Assembly (NCBI RefSeq): GCF_900312975.1
Contig: NZ_LT990039.1
Span: 434,001 to 498,000, forward strand
DNA: 64,000 bases
Source of the DNA: Massilistercora timonensis
GTDB lineage: Bacteria > Bacillota > Clostridia > Lachnospirales > Lachnospiraceae
Direction: 5' to 3'
Both the position numbers and the translations under genes were made by a program. Position 1 is the stretch's first letter, and every line of letters begins with the position of its first letter. Shown piece by piece: positions 18,574 to 27,164 of the stretch. The notes beneath the pieces were generated by a model. It did not search any database. It had not been told where the DNA came from and saw only the letters and a program-made list of their open reading frames with translations.

Positions 18574-18623
18574 AAAGAGGGCATTGCCCCAGTGGGGTAC
18601 ACATGGGATAACGCCCCTCTTTT
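18574..18623 (-). promoter_or_regulatory. stem-loop between grdA and grdC
   Basis: Outer arms 18574-18582 and 18613-18622 (AAAGAGGGC against GCCCCTCTTT) enclose an inner GCCCC/GGGG hairpin, and a second GC-rich hairpin follows at about 18544-18564. There is only a short pyrimidine tract on the minus strand and no real T-run, so this looks more like a processing/stability element or a weak terminator than a full stop. Confidence 0.5.
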
Positions 18624-18633
18624 TGCAGTCTGA

Positions 18634-19095
18634 TTACAGCTGGTCTCTGATCGCCTGCATCTCGGATACGATGTCGTCAACGTCCAGAACCATCTCCATC
18701 ATACCAACCTGCTCGTCATAAACATCCTGATCAAACTCATCTTTGATCTCCGGCTCGCATACATGATATACCGTGAGTCCAAGCTGGACCCCAGTCAATG
18801 GACCTGCGAAAGTAGGATCGCCAAGTGTTACGGTCTCAGCTGCAAGACCTGCAGCCTCGCCCTCAGCAGCACCAAGAACTACTACTAAGTTCTCTGCGCC
18901 GTACTCATCAGCGAATTCTTTTACTCTCTTCTGGTTCTCCAGATCCATTGCGCCTGCGCTCGTTCAGACGAAACATTCCGTGGATGAGAATACCACTTCA
19001 GCTCCGGCAGTCTTAACGCACTCAGCGATAGCCGGGCCCGGGATTCCATCACGGTCTCCGATAATTATTGCTTTTTTTCCTTCCAAAATAGCCAT
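18634..19095 (-). CDS. grdA: glycine reductase selenoprotein A (Sec at residue 44)
   Basis: 153 aa when the in-frame TGA at 18964-18966 is read as selenocysteine, giving the catalytic CFVU motif (C41, U44) typical of GrdA. The frame continues uninterrupted on both sides ([20 protein letters not shown] before; [17 protein letters not shown] after), and the downstream part ends at the usual GrdA length. GrdA carries the Se-carboxymethyl intermediate between protein B and protein C and is re-reduced by thioredoxin. An annotation pipeline ignoring Sec would call only an N-truncated 104-aa protein from 18948. Confidence 0.96.
18964..18966 (-). other. selenocysteine UGA codon in grdA
   Basis: In-frame TGA, codon 44, within the Cys-Phe-Val-Sec redox motif. 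A bacterial SECIS hairpin is expected immediately 3'; I did not fold it. Confidence 0.93.
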
Positions 19096-19166
19096 AATTA
19101 TGCCTTTCTCCTTTCTTGTAGTGTCAAACAAGTTTGAAAATCTATGATCGAGAAATCATCTAAAGA

Positions 19167-19484
19167 CTAGATGTATTTCTTAATCATCGCCTCAATGCTC
19201 TCTACGGTACAGTCTTCTTTTACAAGCTCTTCTACCTTCTCACCGTCTTTGTAGATCGCCATAACCGGAAGGCCGAGAACCTTCTGGGCGATAGCAAGAC
19301 GACGTGCCTTGGTGGTGTTCAGGGATGTGAATTTCAGCTTGTCACCGTAGGTGTCAGCGAATTCATGTACCTTCGGCATCAGTGCCTGGCAGGGTACGCA
19401 GCCGTCTCCGTAGAAGTCTACGAATACATAGCCGTCTGCTTTTAATACTTCTTCTTCAAAATTTGTCTTGTCCAGATCCAACAT
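19167..19484 (-). CDS. trxA: thioredoxin of the glycine reductase operon
   Basis: 105 aa starting MLDLDKTNFEEEV; the ATG at 19484 is 10 bp after AAGGAGG. The active site is GCVPC (C29, C32) rather than canonical WCGPC, the variant known from amino-acid-fermenting clostridia where this thioredoxin reduces GrdA. It lies 71 bp upstream of grdA and 128 bp downstream of trxB. Confidence 0.93.
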   Translation of the reverse strand: MLDLDKTNFEEEVLKADGYVFVDFYGDGCVPCQALMPKVHEFADTYGDKLKFTSLNTTKARRLAIAQKVLGLPVMAIYKDGEKVEELVKEDCTVESIEAMIKKYI

Positions 19485-19612
19485 GGGAATCATCCTCCTT
19501 TTTTGAAAATAATATATATTGCACACTCAAGAGCCGCTGCGCGACTTTGCTACGCACAGCGCACTCAAGAGCCGCTGCTTCGCAGCTTTTGTCCCGCTGT
19601 GCTTGTTGCTTT

Positions 19613-20557
19613 TTAGAAATAGTCGGACATGCTGCGTTCTACCTGTACGGCTGCGATCGCTCCGTCTGCGGCAGCGGTCACTACCTGGCGCAGGCTCTTG
19701 ATACGAACGTCTCCGGCGGCGTATACGCCCGGAATGTTGGTGTGCATATCATCATCTGTCTTGATGTAGCCTCTCTCGTCCATATCGATGATGCCTTCAA
19801 ACGGCTTGCTGTTGGGGATGGTTCCGATGAATCCGAATACACCGAACATGCCGTCCTCTTCGTCAGCCTCTACTGTGGTGATCTCGCCGGTCTTGACGTT
19901 CTTCACCTTCATCCACTGAAGGATGTCGTCTCCACCTACTTCCTCTACAACGGAATCCCACATAAAGTGAAGCTTTGGATTCTTGAACGCTTTCTCCTGG
20001 ATGGACTTGGCCGCGCGCAGCTCGTTCCGTCTGTGGATGATGGTTACCTTTCTCGCGAACTTGGTCAGGTACATCGCCTCTTCCACTGCGGAGTCGCCGC
20101 CGCCTACCACATAAACTTCAAAGTCCTCAAAGAAGTTGGCGTCGCAGGTCGCGCAGTAGGATACTCCCTTGCCAAGGAATTCCGCCTCGCCCTTGCAGCC
20201 GATTGGTCTTGCGTGAGCGCCGGTGGCAATGATCACATTTCTTCCCTGGTACTCAGCCTTCTCGCTCTTCAGTACCTTTACATCGCCATTCAGCTCTACT
20301 TCTTTGATCGTATCGGAGACACGCTCAGCGCCAAACTTGGCAGCCTGCTCGGTCATTCTCGCGATCAGGGAAGGTCCTGACTCGCCCTCAACGATCTGTC
20401 CAGGATAGTTCTCGATCTCATCCGTGATCGCGATCTGTCCGCCGTCCTGTCCTTTCTCAATGATCAGGACAGAGAGGCGGCTTCTGCCCGCGTACAGTCC
20501 TGCCGCCAAACCGGCAGGACCTGCACCCAGGACGATAACATCATAAATCTTGCTCAT
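19613..20557 (-). CDS. trxB: thioredoxin reductase of the glycine reductase operon
   Basis: 314 aa flavoprotein. FAD site VLGAGPAGLAAGLYAGRS at the N-terminus, redox motif CATCDANFF (CATC), NADPH site VVGGGDSAVEEA, and C-terminal GVYAAGDVRIKSLRQ. It passes electrons from NAD(P)H to TrxA, which regenerates the selenol of GrdA each turnover. Ribosome site AAAGGAG. Confidence 0.95.
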   Translation of the reverse strand: MSKIYDVIVLGAGPAGLAAGLYAGRSRLSVLIIEKGQDGGQIAITDEIENYPGQIVEGESGPSLIARMTEQAAKFGAERVSDTIKEVELNGDVKVLKSEKAEYQGRNVIIATGAHARPIGCKGEAEFLGKGVSYCATCDANFFEDFEVYVVGGGDSAVEEAMYLTKFARKVTIIHRRNELRAAKSIQEKAFKNPKLHFMWDSVVEEVGGDDILQWMKVKNVKTGEITTVEADEEDGMFGVFGFIGTIPNSKPFEGIIDMDERGYIKTDDDMHTNIPGVYAAGDVRIKSLRQVVTAAADGAIAAVQVERSMSDYF

Positions 20558-20630
20558 TTTTCTGTCTCGTCTCCTTTTTTCTAAAGTTCCGTGTATACAC
20601 CAAGCCCCTCCCGGAGCTTAAGGTATCTGA

Positions 20631-21941
20631 TTACTCGAAGATGGTCTGGTCGTCAACTTCGGTTGTCAGGGCTGTAAGAGCCTTCTCAACGATGTGACGG
20701 CGCAGTGCCTTCTCTTCATCTTTATCCAGTGCCGGGTTGCCCAGCGGATGCGGGATCGCGATCGCAGGAACGATCCTGTTGGCGCCAACCGTCATGGAGA
20801 TCGGCGTTACTGTACAGATATGTACAACCGGAAGTCCAGCTCTCTCGATTTCTTTTACCATCGTTGCACCGCAACGAGTACAGGTACCTCAGGTAGAGGT
20901 GAGGATAACTGCGTCAACGCCGTCTGCAACCAGCTTCTTAGCGTACTCTGCCGCGAATGCTTTCGCGGAAGCTACCGCAGTACCGTTTCCAACGGTGGTG
21001 TAGAACAGGTGATGGAGTTCTCCGATCACGCCTTCCTTCTCCATGTCTCTCAGCACGTCAACCGGAAGTACACGGTCTGCGTCTTCATTGGCGTAAACCG
21101 GATCGTATCCGCCGTGAGCGGTCTCATAAGTCTCCTCGGTCAGATCCATTACGCCTGTGATGTCATACTCGCCGTAGTGAGAAGCACTGGAGCTCTCGAT
21201 GTGATCCGGGTTGCCCTTCGGAACGATACCGCCGGAAGTAACCAGAGCGATCTTGGCATGAGCCAGATCCTTCACTGCCGGATTAGGAGCTACACGGTCG
21301 AAATCAGGCATCGGATACTCTGTGGTGAACGGCTTGTCGGCAAGCTTGGCCAGCAGCATCTTCACCGCACGCTTGGATCCTCTCTCCTCCTCGAAGAAGT
21401 TTACACGGATTCCGTTGGGGATATATCCCTCTTCACAGGAAGCGCCTACCGGCTCTCCTCTTCCTACCTTCACGGTAAGAGGAGCCAGCTTCTTCACTGC
21501 GTCTCTCATGCCCGCCGCGCTGTTCTTGGTGGAAACAATGTAAACCTTATCCTTGAACATATCTGCGCCCGGGTTCTCTACATACATACCAGTTACTGCC
21601 GGGATCCCCAGCTCTTCCTGAACCGCTGCCGCGATGGTTCCGCAGGCAACGCCGTAACGTCCGGCGTTGAAAGCAGGACCAGCTACGAATACGTCCGGAG
21701 CCAGTTCCTTTACCATCTTCAGGATCTCTTCCTTAGCGGTATCCAGGTTCTCGTTGAAATAAGAGTCACCGCAGATGATGGTCGCGATGATCTCCGCGTC
21801 GTCTTTAAAATTCTGTGTCAGCGCCATACCCGGTCCAACGATCTCGCCTTTGCGGAGCTCTACCGGATAATCTGCCTTCTCTTCTCCACCAATCTGTGCA
21901 AAGAACTGATTGATGTAATGTACTACTTTTAACTTAGCCAT
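20631..21941 (-). CDS. grdB: glycine reductase component B gamma subunit (selenoprotein, Sec at residue 351)
   Basis: 436 aa with the in-frame TGA at 20889-20891 read as Sec. The sequence crosses it as ILTSTUGTCTRCGATMV, the conserved UxxCxxC context of GrdB. Without recoding, two separate products of 350 and 76 aa would be called. The N-terminus MAKLKVVHYINQFFAQIGGEEKAD and the IALVTSGGIVPKGNPDH segment are typical of the substrate-binding subunit that accepts the Schiff base formed on GrdE and yields Se-carboxymethyl-GrdA. Specificity for glycine rather than sarcosine or betaine is inferred from the riboswitch and the grdE neighbour. Confidence 0.94.
20889..20891 (-). other. selenocysteine UGA codon in grdB
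   Basis: In-frame TGA (codon 351) followed immediately by Gly-Thr-Cys. The downstream frame continues to the correct C-terminus of the family. Confidence 0.92.
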
Positions 21942-21958
21942 TTGCTTATCCTCCCTTC

Positions 21959-23239
21959 CTATCTTGCGCTCAGCTTATTGAAACCAGTCTCGTTTGTGGC
22001 ACCGGTGAGTACCTGAAGCTCTACTTCCAGAGATCCGTCCTCGCGGAGTGTCTCCTCGCTGGCTCCGGCAATCTTGGTGACATAATCCAGAGTTCCAATT
22101 ACCTTGTCAAGCTTCGGCAGGATGACTACCTGGTTGGCGTTTCCGCCTGTTACAACCGCGTCTGCCGCAGCATCCGCGTCTGCCAGTGACTGAGATTTGC
22201 CGTCGCGTCCGGCATACTCGTCAGTGATGATAACGGTCTTCACGCCCTCTGCCTCGATCTTCTTGCAGTTCATGATCAGGTCGGTATCCGGGTTACCAAA
22301 TCCTTCCTGAGAAACGATCACGCCGTCCAGATCCAGCATCTTACACAGTTTTGCTGTCCAGTCGGAAGAACGCTGCTTGTCTGCCAGGTATACGTTCTCG
22401 TTTGTGATGATCTGGCATACAAAGTTGATGGTCTTGCCGTGCTCTTCGAACAGGTCATGTACCACCGGGTTGTTCTCATGTACGTAGGTCGGGTTCTTAT
22501 CGCAGGCGGATACACAGTTACCGGAAACGATAGCGCCGTCCATTACCTCTGTGGGGCTTAAAATAGTAGGAACGATTTTCTTCGCGTCAACACCATATAC
22601 ATAGGTGTCGTGAAGAAGTCCCTGGCTCTGCAGCATCTGCACATAGGCAACTCTGGGAAGATCCGGATATTTCTCGAAGCCTTCCTTGATGGTGCAGGTC
22701 TCATATACCTTGGTCTCGTCCGGAGTCAGGTCGCGCGCCAGCTCAGCGATGTAGGTGGCAACACGGAAGCCTGCGAATCTTACAGCCTTCTCATAGTCAT
22801 GCTGTTTAATGTCGTCAACCGGCTCACATACCATAACCAGGTTCAGTGTCTTGGAGAATGGTGTGTAATCAGCCCCAGGACCGGTCATGTCGATGATTCC
22901 TTCCTGGAATCCAACGATCTTTCCTGCAGTCACTACTGCCATGCCTTTCAGGGCATAGGTCTTTCCTTCTCCTACTGTGTCAACTTTCGCGATCACGCCC
23001 GGGAAGACGCCTCCTCTTCCCTCAACCTTTACACGTGGCTCGATGACATCCTTTACCGGAGTGATTCTTACAGACTCACCTGGCTTCGCGATGTCGAATG
23101 ATACGCTCTTGATCTTCTCGTCCTCAAGAGCAACGGCTTTCACCGCCTCCTCAGATACATAAAGGATTCCGTCTTCGATCTTGGATTCGGACGCGAACTG
23201 AATATCCTTGATGTAAATGTGTCCCATTTCTAATCTCAC
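21959..23239 (-). CDS. grdE: glycine reductase component B proprotein (alpha/beta subunits, pyruvoyl enzyme)
   Basis: 426 aa from a GTG start (MRLEMGHIYIKDIQF; ribosome site GAAGGAGGG). The proprotein is known to be cleaved at an Asn-Cys bond, with the Cys converted to a pyruvoyl cofactor. Here the site is SGNCVSACDKN with Cys at residue 242, the same number reported for the Clostridium sticklandii protein. The pyruvoyl group forms a Schiff base with the amino group of glycine. It ends 17 bp before grdB begins. Confidence 0.95.
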   Translation of the reverse strand: MRLEMGHIYIKDIQFASESKIEDGILYVSEEAVKAVALEDEKIKSVSFDIAKPGESVRITPVKDVIEPRVKVEGRGGVFPGVIAKVDTVGEGKTYALKGMAVVTAGKIVGFQEGIIDMTGPGADYTPFSKTLNLVMVCEPVDDIKQHDYEKAVRFAGFRVATYIAELARDLTPDETKVYETCTIKEGFEKYPDLPRVAYVQMLQSQGLLHDTYVYGVDAKKIVPTILSPTEVMDGAIVSGNCVSACDKNPTYVHENNPVVHDLFEEHGKTINFVCQIITNENVYLADKQRSSDWTAKLCKMLDLDGVIVSQEGFGNPDTDLIMNCKKIEAEGVKTVIITDEYAGRDGKSQSLADADAAADAVVTGGNANQVVILPKLDKVIGTLDYVTKIAGASEETLREDGSLEVELQVLTGATNETGFNKLSAR

Positions 23240-23306
23240 TTTTGGTTCCCTCCTTCAAAAATTTTGATATTATTGTTTAAAAGCTTCATGCTTCTACAAC
23301 CGTTTC

Positions 23307-23690
23307 TTAAGCGTCTGCCGACATAATCCCGCTCTCCAGCAAGGTCCAGTCGATCAGCTGGAAATCCTCCAGCACCTTCCCTTTGTACCGGTCCGATTTA
23401 AACTCGAACTTTCCGCAGGCGGCGATGGCGTTCTCGATGATCTCCAGGGACCTTACGTCTACCGCCCCCCTTTCTGCCGCTATCATTACAGATTTATAGG
23501 GTGTTTCATTAGGCTTTACACTTCCCGAAAGGGGATGTGACAAAAGCAAATGACCTTCATGGATCTTGTCCCGGACCTCCTTAAGAAGTCCCTCGTAGGA
23601 GGTCTCCTTGTAGACAATTCGGTGGGTATCTCCCAGTTTCTTGAGGACCAGCGGATTGTTTGTCATGATCAGATATTCGTCTCGTTCCAT
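23307..23690 (-). CDS. grdX: GrdX family protein
   Basis: 127 aa beginning MERDEYLIMTNNPLVLKKLG, with GHLLLSHPLSGSVKPNETPYKSVM. This family is repeatedly found as the first gene of glycine reductase operons and has no established function. It is the first gene after the riboswitch/attenuator leader. No membrane segment or cofactor motif is visible. Confidence 0.88.
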   Translation of the reverse strand: MERDEYLIMTNNPLVLKKLGDTHRIVYKETSYEGLLKEVRDKIHEGHLLLSHPLSGSVKPNETPYKSVMIAAERGAVDVRSLEIIENAIAACGKFEFKSDRYKGKVLEDFQLIDWTLLESGIMSADA

Positions 23691-23721
23691 CCTTTTCGCC
23701 TCTCGAATTTGATTTTAAATA

Positions 23722-23766
23722 AAAAAGGACGATTTAAACACTGCATGTGTGTAAGTCGTCCTTTTT
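23722..23766 (-). terminator. riboswitch expression-platform terminator upstream of grdX
   Basis: Perfect 11-bp stem (23722-23732 with 23756-23766) with a T-run on the minus strand, ending about 30 bp before the grdX start. The seven bases GGACGAT at the 5' end of the aptamer (about 23945-23951) are complementary to the terminator 3' arm, offering a possible alternative pairing. Confidence 0.8.
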
Positions 23767-23842
23767 CTGTCTTTTGCCCTGATAATATAACGTCTGTTCA
23801 AAAGTCTTATCATACAGCACAAGATTCAGAATGTGGTCCATT

Positions 23843-23945
23843 TCCCGATCCTTCTGCCTGAAAGTTTCGCCCTCGCCGTTCTTACCGTTGCAGCTTGGGT
23901 TTGCCTCTTCGGCGGCCGGTTTTCCCCGCTCTCTCTCGGAAAATA
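23843..23945 (-). promoter_or_regulatory. glycine riboswitch aptamer
   Basis: On the minus strand the leader contains the glycine aptamer core: GAGAGAGCGGGG, then CGCCGAAGAGGCAAACC, a variable stem, and CTTTCAGGCAGAAGGATCG. One complete aptamer is visible. A second, partial ATCAGGGCAAAAGACAG near 23768-23785 resembles the 3' strand of an aptamer and may be a ghost aptamer of a singlet riboswitch. It precedes the attenuator hairpin and grdX, so glycine probably permits transcription of the glycine reductase operon. Confidence 0.9.
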
Positions 23946-24003
23946 TCGTCCCACGATTTAGTTTTATAGACAGAATTTATAGCTCATTTCTCTCTTCTCT
24001 ATA

Positions 24004-24032
24004 ATAATACCTGATTGTTAATTCATTTGCAA
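24004..24032 (-). promoter_or_regulatory. promoter of the glycine reductase operon
   Basis: TTGCAA (24027-24032), 17-bp spacer, TATTAT (24004-24009) on the minus strand, about 55 bp upstream of the aptamer. A second possible pair (TTGACG with an 18-bp spacer and TAAATT) lies further upstream. The 23691-24109 gap contains this promoter, the riboswitch and the attenuator; I see no gene in it. Confidence 0.65.
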
Positions 24033-24109
24033 CTGCTTAATGAAATTAAAGTCAATTTATGAAAATTGCATAAATTCCGTCAAGGTTTTTGTATGTTTTT
24101 GCCAGCGGT

Positions 24110-25543
24110 CTATACCTGGATCTCCGCCTTTACACCCAGAAGATCCTTGTTCTCCTCCAGCAGCGGATTTACCACATTTTTCAAGTAAGCTTCCACCTGC
24201 ACCGCGGAGCGCCCGGTGTATTTCGCCGGGTCCATGGACGCCCTGAGTTCTTCTTCCGTCAGATTGAACGCCGGATCTGCGGCGATCAGTTCCAGAAGAT
24301 TGTTGTCCAGGCCCTTCTCCTTCACGTTCCGGCCTGCTTCCATGGAAAGCTCCCGGATCCGCTCATGCAGCTCCTGCCGGTCGCCGCCTGCCTTCACCGC
24401 ATCCATCATGATATTCTCGGTAGCCATGAAGGGCAGCTCTGCCATCAGATGTTTCTCGATCACCTTGGGATATACCACCAGACCGTCCACTACGTTCAGG
24501 CACAGATCCAGGATCCCGTCGATGGCCAGGAATCCTTCCGGCACGCTCAGCCGCTTGTTGGCGGAATCGTCCAGAGTCCGCTCAAACCACTGGGTCGCCG
24601 AGGTAATGGCCGGATTCAGCGCGTCGATCATCACATACCGGGACAGGGAAGCGATCCGCTCGCTTCGCATGGGGTTGCGCTTATATGCCATAGCGGAAGA
24701 ACCGACCTGGGTCTTCTCAAAGGGCTCCTCCACTTCTTTCAGATGCTGCAAAAGCCGGATGTCATTGGACATCTTGTGGGCGCTTGCCGCGATCCCCGCC
24801 AGTACATTCAGGACCCGGGTATCCACCTTCCGGGAATAGGTCTGGCCGGAAACCGGATAGCAGGCCTCAAATCCCATCTTCTTCGCGATCATGGGATCGA
24901 TCTTGTCGATGGTCTCCTGATCCCCTTCAAAAAGTTCCAGGAAGCTGGCCTGGGTTCCGGTGGTTCCCTTGGACCCCAGAAGCTTTAAGCTTCCCTTCAC
25001 ATACTCCAGGTCCTCCAGATCCATCAGGAATTCCTGAAGCCAGAGTGTAGCCCGCTTCCCAACGGTGGTAGGCTGGGCAGGCTGAAAATGAGTAAAGGCA
25101 AGTGTAGGCTGTGCCTTATAAGCGTCGGCAAACCTGGCAAGCTCGGCGATCACGTTGACAAGCTTCTCCCGCACCAGTCCCAGCGCCTCCGACATAAGGA
25201 TCATATCTGTATTGTCCCCCACATAACAGGAGGTTGCTCCCAGATGGATGATCCCCTTGGCTTTGGGGCACTGCTGCCCGTAGGCGTAGACATGGGACAT
25301 AACGTCGTGGCGCACCAGCTTCTCCCGCTCCTTCGCCACCTCGTAATTAATATCCTCCGCGTGCTCTTTAAGCTCCGCGATCTGCTCGTCCGTAATGGGA
25401 AGCCCCAGCTCCTTCTCTGTCTCCGCAAGGGCAATCCACAGCTTTCTCCAGGTCCGGAACTTCTTGTCCGGGGAGAAGATATACTGCATCTCTTTGCTGG
25501 CATACCGCTCAGAAAGCGGGCTTTGATATCTGTCGTTACTCAT
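24110..25543 (-). CDS. purB: adenylosuccinate lyase
   Basis: 477 aa. Fumarase/aspartase-superfamily signature SSAMAYKRNPMRSE, catalytic HLGATSCYVGDN and THFQPAQPTTVGKR segments. It cleaves SAICAR and adenylosuccinate in purine synthesis. The ATG at 25543 is 9 bp from AAGGAG; an in-frame GTG two codons earlier is too close to that site. Its 3' end lies about 80 bp from the grd promoter region, and no strong terminator is obvious there. Confidence 0.95.
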   Translation of the reverse strand: MSNDRYQSPLSERYASKEMQYIFSPDKKFRTWRKLWIALAETEKELGLPITDEQIAELKEHAEDINYEVAKEREKLVRHDVMSHVYAYGQQCPKAKGIIHLGATSCYVGDNTDMILMSEALGLVREKLVNVIAELARFADAYKAQPTLAFTHFQPAQPTTVGKRATLWLQEFLMDLEDLEYVKGSLKLLGSKGTTGTQASFLELFEGDQETIDKIDPMIAKKMGFEACYPVSGQTYSRKVDTRVLNVLAGIAASAHKMSNDIRLLQHLKEVEEPFEKTQVGSSAMAYKRNPMRSERIASLSRYVMIDALNPAITSATQWFERTLDDSANKRLSVPEGFLAIDGILDLCLNVVDGLVVYPKVIEKHLMAELPFMATENIMMDAVKAGGDRQELHERIRELSMEAGRNVKEKGLDNNLLELIAADPAFNLTEEELRASMDPAKYTGRSAVQVEAYLKNVVNPLLEENKDLLGVKAEIQV

Positions 25544-25582
25544 CTTCACATTCTCCTTTTTTCACAACCCTATCATAGTATT

Positions 25583-25605
25583 GGGGGCAAAAAGCTTTTG
25601 CCCCC
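25583..25605. terminator. terminator-like hairpin between the amino-acid ABC operon and purB
   Basis: GGGGGCAAAA and TTTTGCCCCC arms (25583-25592 and 25596-25605) with a 3-base loop. It has a T-rich tail only on the plus strand, so on the minus strand, where both genes lie, it may act as a barrier or leader hairpin rather than a full terminator. Confidence 0.5.
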
Positions 25606-25644
25606 TCTTTTGTCTCTCATTCTATCAGATTTTTTTGATTTTTG

Positions 25645-26430
25645 CTACCCTTGTGTAAAACGGGAAAGGAATTGTTTCGTCCGCTCCTCCCTGGTATTCT
25701 CCAGCACCTCTTGCGGCGTCCCCTGCTCCAGGATCCGCCCTTCGTCCATGAACAGCACCTGGCTGGATACATCTCTGGCAAATGCCATCTCATGGGTGAC
25801 AATGATCATGGTAGTCTCCTGATCCGCCAGAGACCGGATGACTTTGAGCACCTCTCCGGTAAGCTCCGGATCCAGGGCCGAAGTGGGCTCGTCAAAGCAC
25901 AGAATATCCGGCTTCAGCGCAAGCGCCCGGGCAATGGCCACACGCTGGCACTGTCCTCCGGATAACTGATGGGGATAATTCTCCATCCGGTCTGCCAGAC
26001 CCATCTGTCCAAGAAGGACTTTCGCCTCCTCCCGGATCTCCTCGTGGATCTCTTTTTTACGCTCCTTATATCCCGGCTGCTCTTTCGCCAGAAGCTCCTT
26101 GGCCAGCATCACATTCTCCAGAGCCGTATACTGAGGGAACAGATTGAAGGACTGGAATACCAGGCCGAAATGAAGCCGCTTCTTGCGGATCGCGGACTCC
26201 TGGGTGGTCACCGGGTCCGCCGCGTCAAACAGCGTCTCTCCGCCCACACGGATCACGCCTCCATCCGGACGCTCCAGGAAATTCAGGCACCGCAGCAGCG
26301 TGGTCTTGCCGCTTCCCGAAGAACCGATGATGGACAGCACCTGCCCCTTCTCCAGGGAGAAGCTGATATCCTCCAGCACCCGGGTCCTCTCAAAACTTTT
26401 ATTCAGATGTTCTACTTCCAATATCGCCAT
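25645..26430 (-). CDS. polar amino acid ABC transporter ATP-binding protein
   Basis: 261 aa, GlnQ/HisP type. Walker A GSSGSGKTTLLR, signature LSGGQCQRVAIARALA, Walker B ILCFDEPTSALDP, then the H-loop VTHEMAFARDVS. The ATG at 26430 is 8 bp after AGGAGG. It energises the adjacent permease and binding protein; the three genes form one transcription unit. Confidence 0.93.
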   Translation of the reverse strand: MAILEVEHLNKSFERTRVLEDISFSLEKGQVLSIIGSSGSGKTTLLRCLNFLERPDGGVIRVGGETLFDAADPVTTQESAIRKKRLHFGLVFQSFNLFPQYTALENVMLAKELLAKEQPGYKERKKEIHEEIREEAKVLLGQMGLADRMENYPHQLSGGQCQRVAIARALALKPDILCFDEPTSALDPELTGEVLKVIRSLADQETTMIIVTHEMAFARDVSSQVLFMDEGRILEQGTPQEVLENTREERTKQFLSRFTQG

Positions 26431-26442
26431 CGTTTCCACCTC

Positions 26443-27129
26443 CTACCTGAAATAATCCAGCTTTTTCTCCAGCCGTCCCAGAAGCACGGTCAGGATCCCG
26501 TTGAAGATCAGATAATAAACCGCGGTAAAGAACAACGGCCAGATCACGCCGGCGATCCCCTGGGATCCCTTCAGGAAGGCCTGGCCGGCCCAGATGATCT
26601 CCTGCAGGGCAATGATCCTGGCAAGGGAGGTGTCTTTCACCAGAGTGATGATCTCATTGGACATAGGGGGAACAATCCTCTTGATCATCTGAAGCAGAGT
26701 GATCTTGAAGAAAATCTGGCTTTTGGTCATGCCAAGCACCAGTCCGGCCTCCTCCTGTCCGTGTGGAACCCCCTGGATCCCTCCCCGGTAGATCTCAGAA
26801 AAATAACAGGCATAGTTAAAAATGAAGGCAACAGAAGCCGCCATAAAGCGCCCTGCTTCTCCGCCTCCCCAGATTGGATTGTCCAGCACCAGCCCCGGAA
26901 AAAAATAGATAATCAGCAATTGGATCATCAGAGGAGTTCCTCTGATGATCCATACGATAATCCTTGTAAAATAACGCAGTGGCCGGAAGCGGGACATGGA
27001 TCCAAATGAGATGATCAGTCCCAGCGGAATGGCTCCTAAAAGGGTCACCGCAAACAATTTGAGCGTCTGCAGGAATCCCACGTTCAGGGACTGTATCACG
27101 ATTGGAAATTGTTCTAATATCTGTTCCAT
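26443..27129 (-). CDS. polar amino acid ABC transporter permease
   Basis: 228 aa, HisM/GlnP type with five hydrophobic helices. The EAA loop reads EIYRGGIQGVPHGQEEAGLVLGMT, as in the family. One gene for the permease suggests a homodimer. It lies between the binding protein and the ATPase genes. Confidence 0.92.
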   Translation of the reverse strand: MEQILEQFPIVIQSLNVGFLQTLKLFAVTLLGAIPLGLIISFGSMSRFRPLRYFTRIIVWIIRGTPLMIQLLIIYFFPGLVLDNPIWGGGEAGRFMAASVAFIFNYACYFSEIYRGGIQGVPHGQEEAGLVLGMTKSQIFFKITLLQMIKRIVPPMSNEIITLVKDTSLARIIALQEIIWAGQAFLKGSQGIAGVIWPLFFTAVYYLIFNGILTVLLGRLEKKLDYFR

Positions 27130-27164
27130 GTTACAGCTCCATCTTCCTTTTCTTTCTTACTCAC

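Noticed and set aside
18634..19095. grdA as a frameshifted or nonsense pseudogene
   Set aside because: The TGA falls exactly in the CxxU redox motif, both sides are conserved and the length is right, so it is selenocysteine.
20631..21941. grdB as two separate genes
   Set aside because: The second piece continues the same frame through a conserved UGTC motif; it is one Sec-containing gene.
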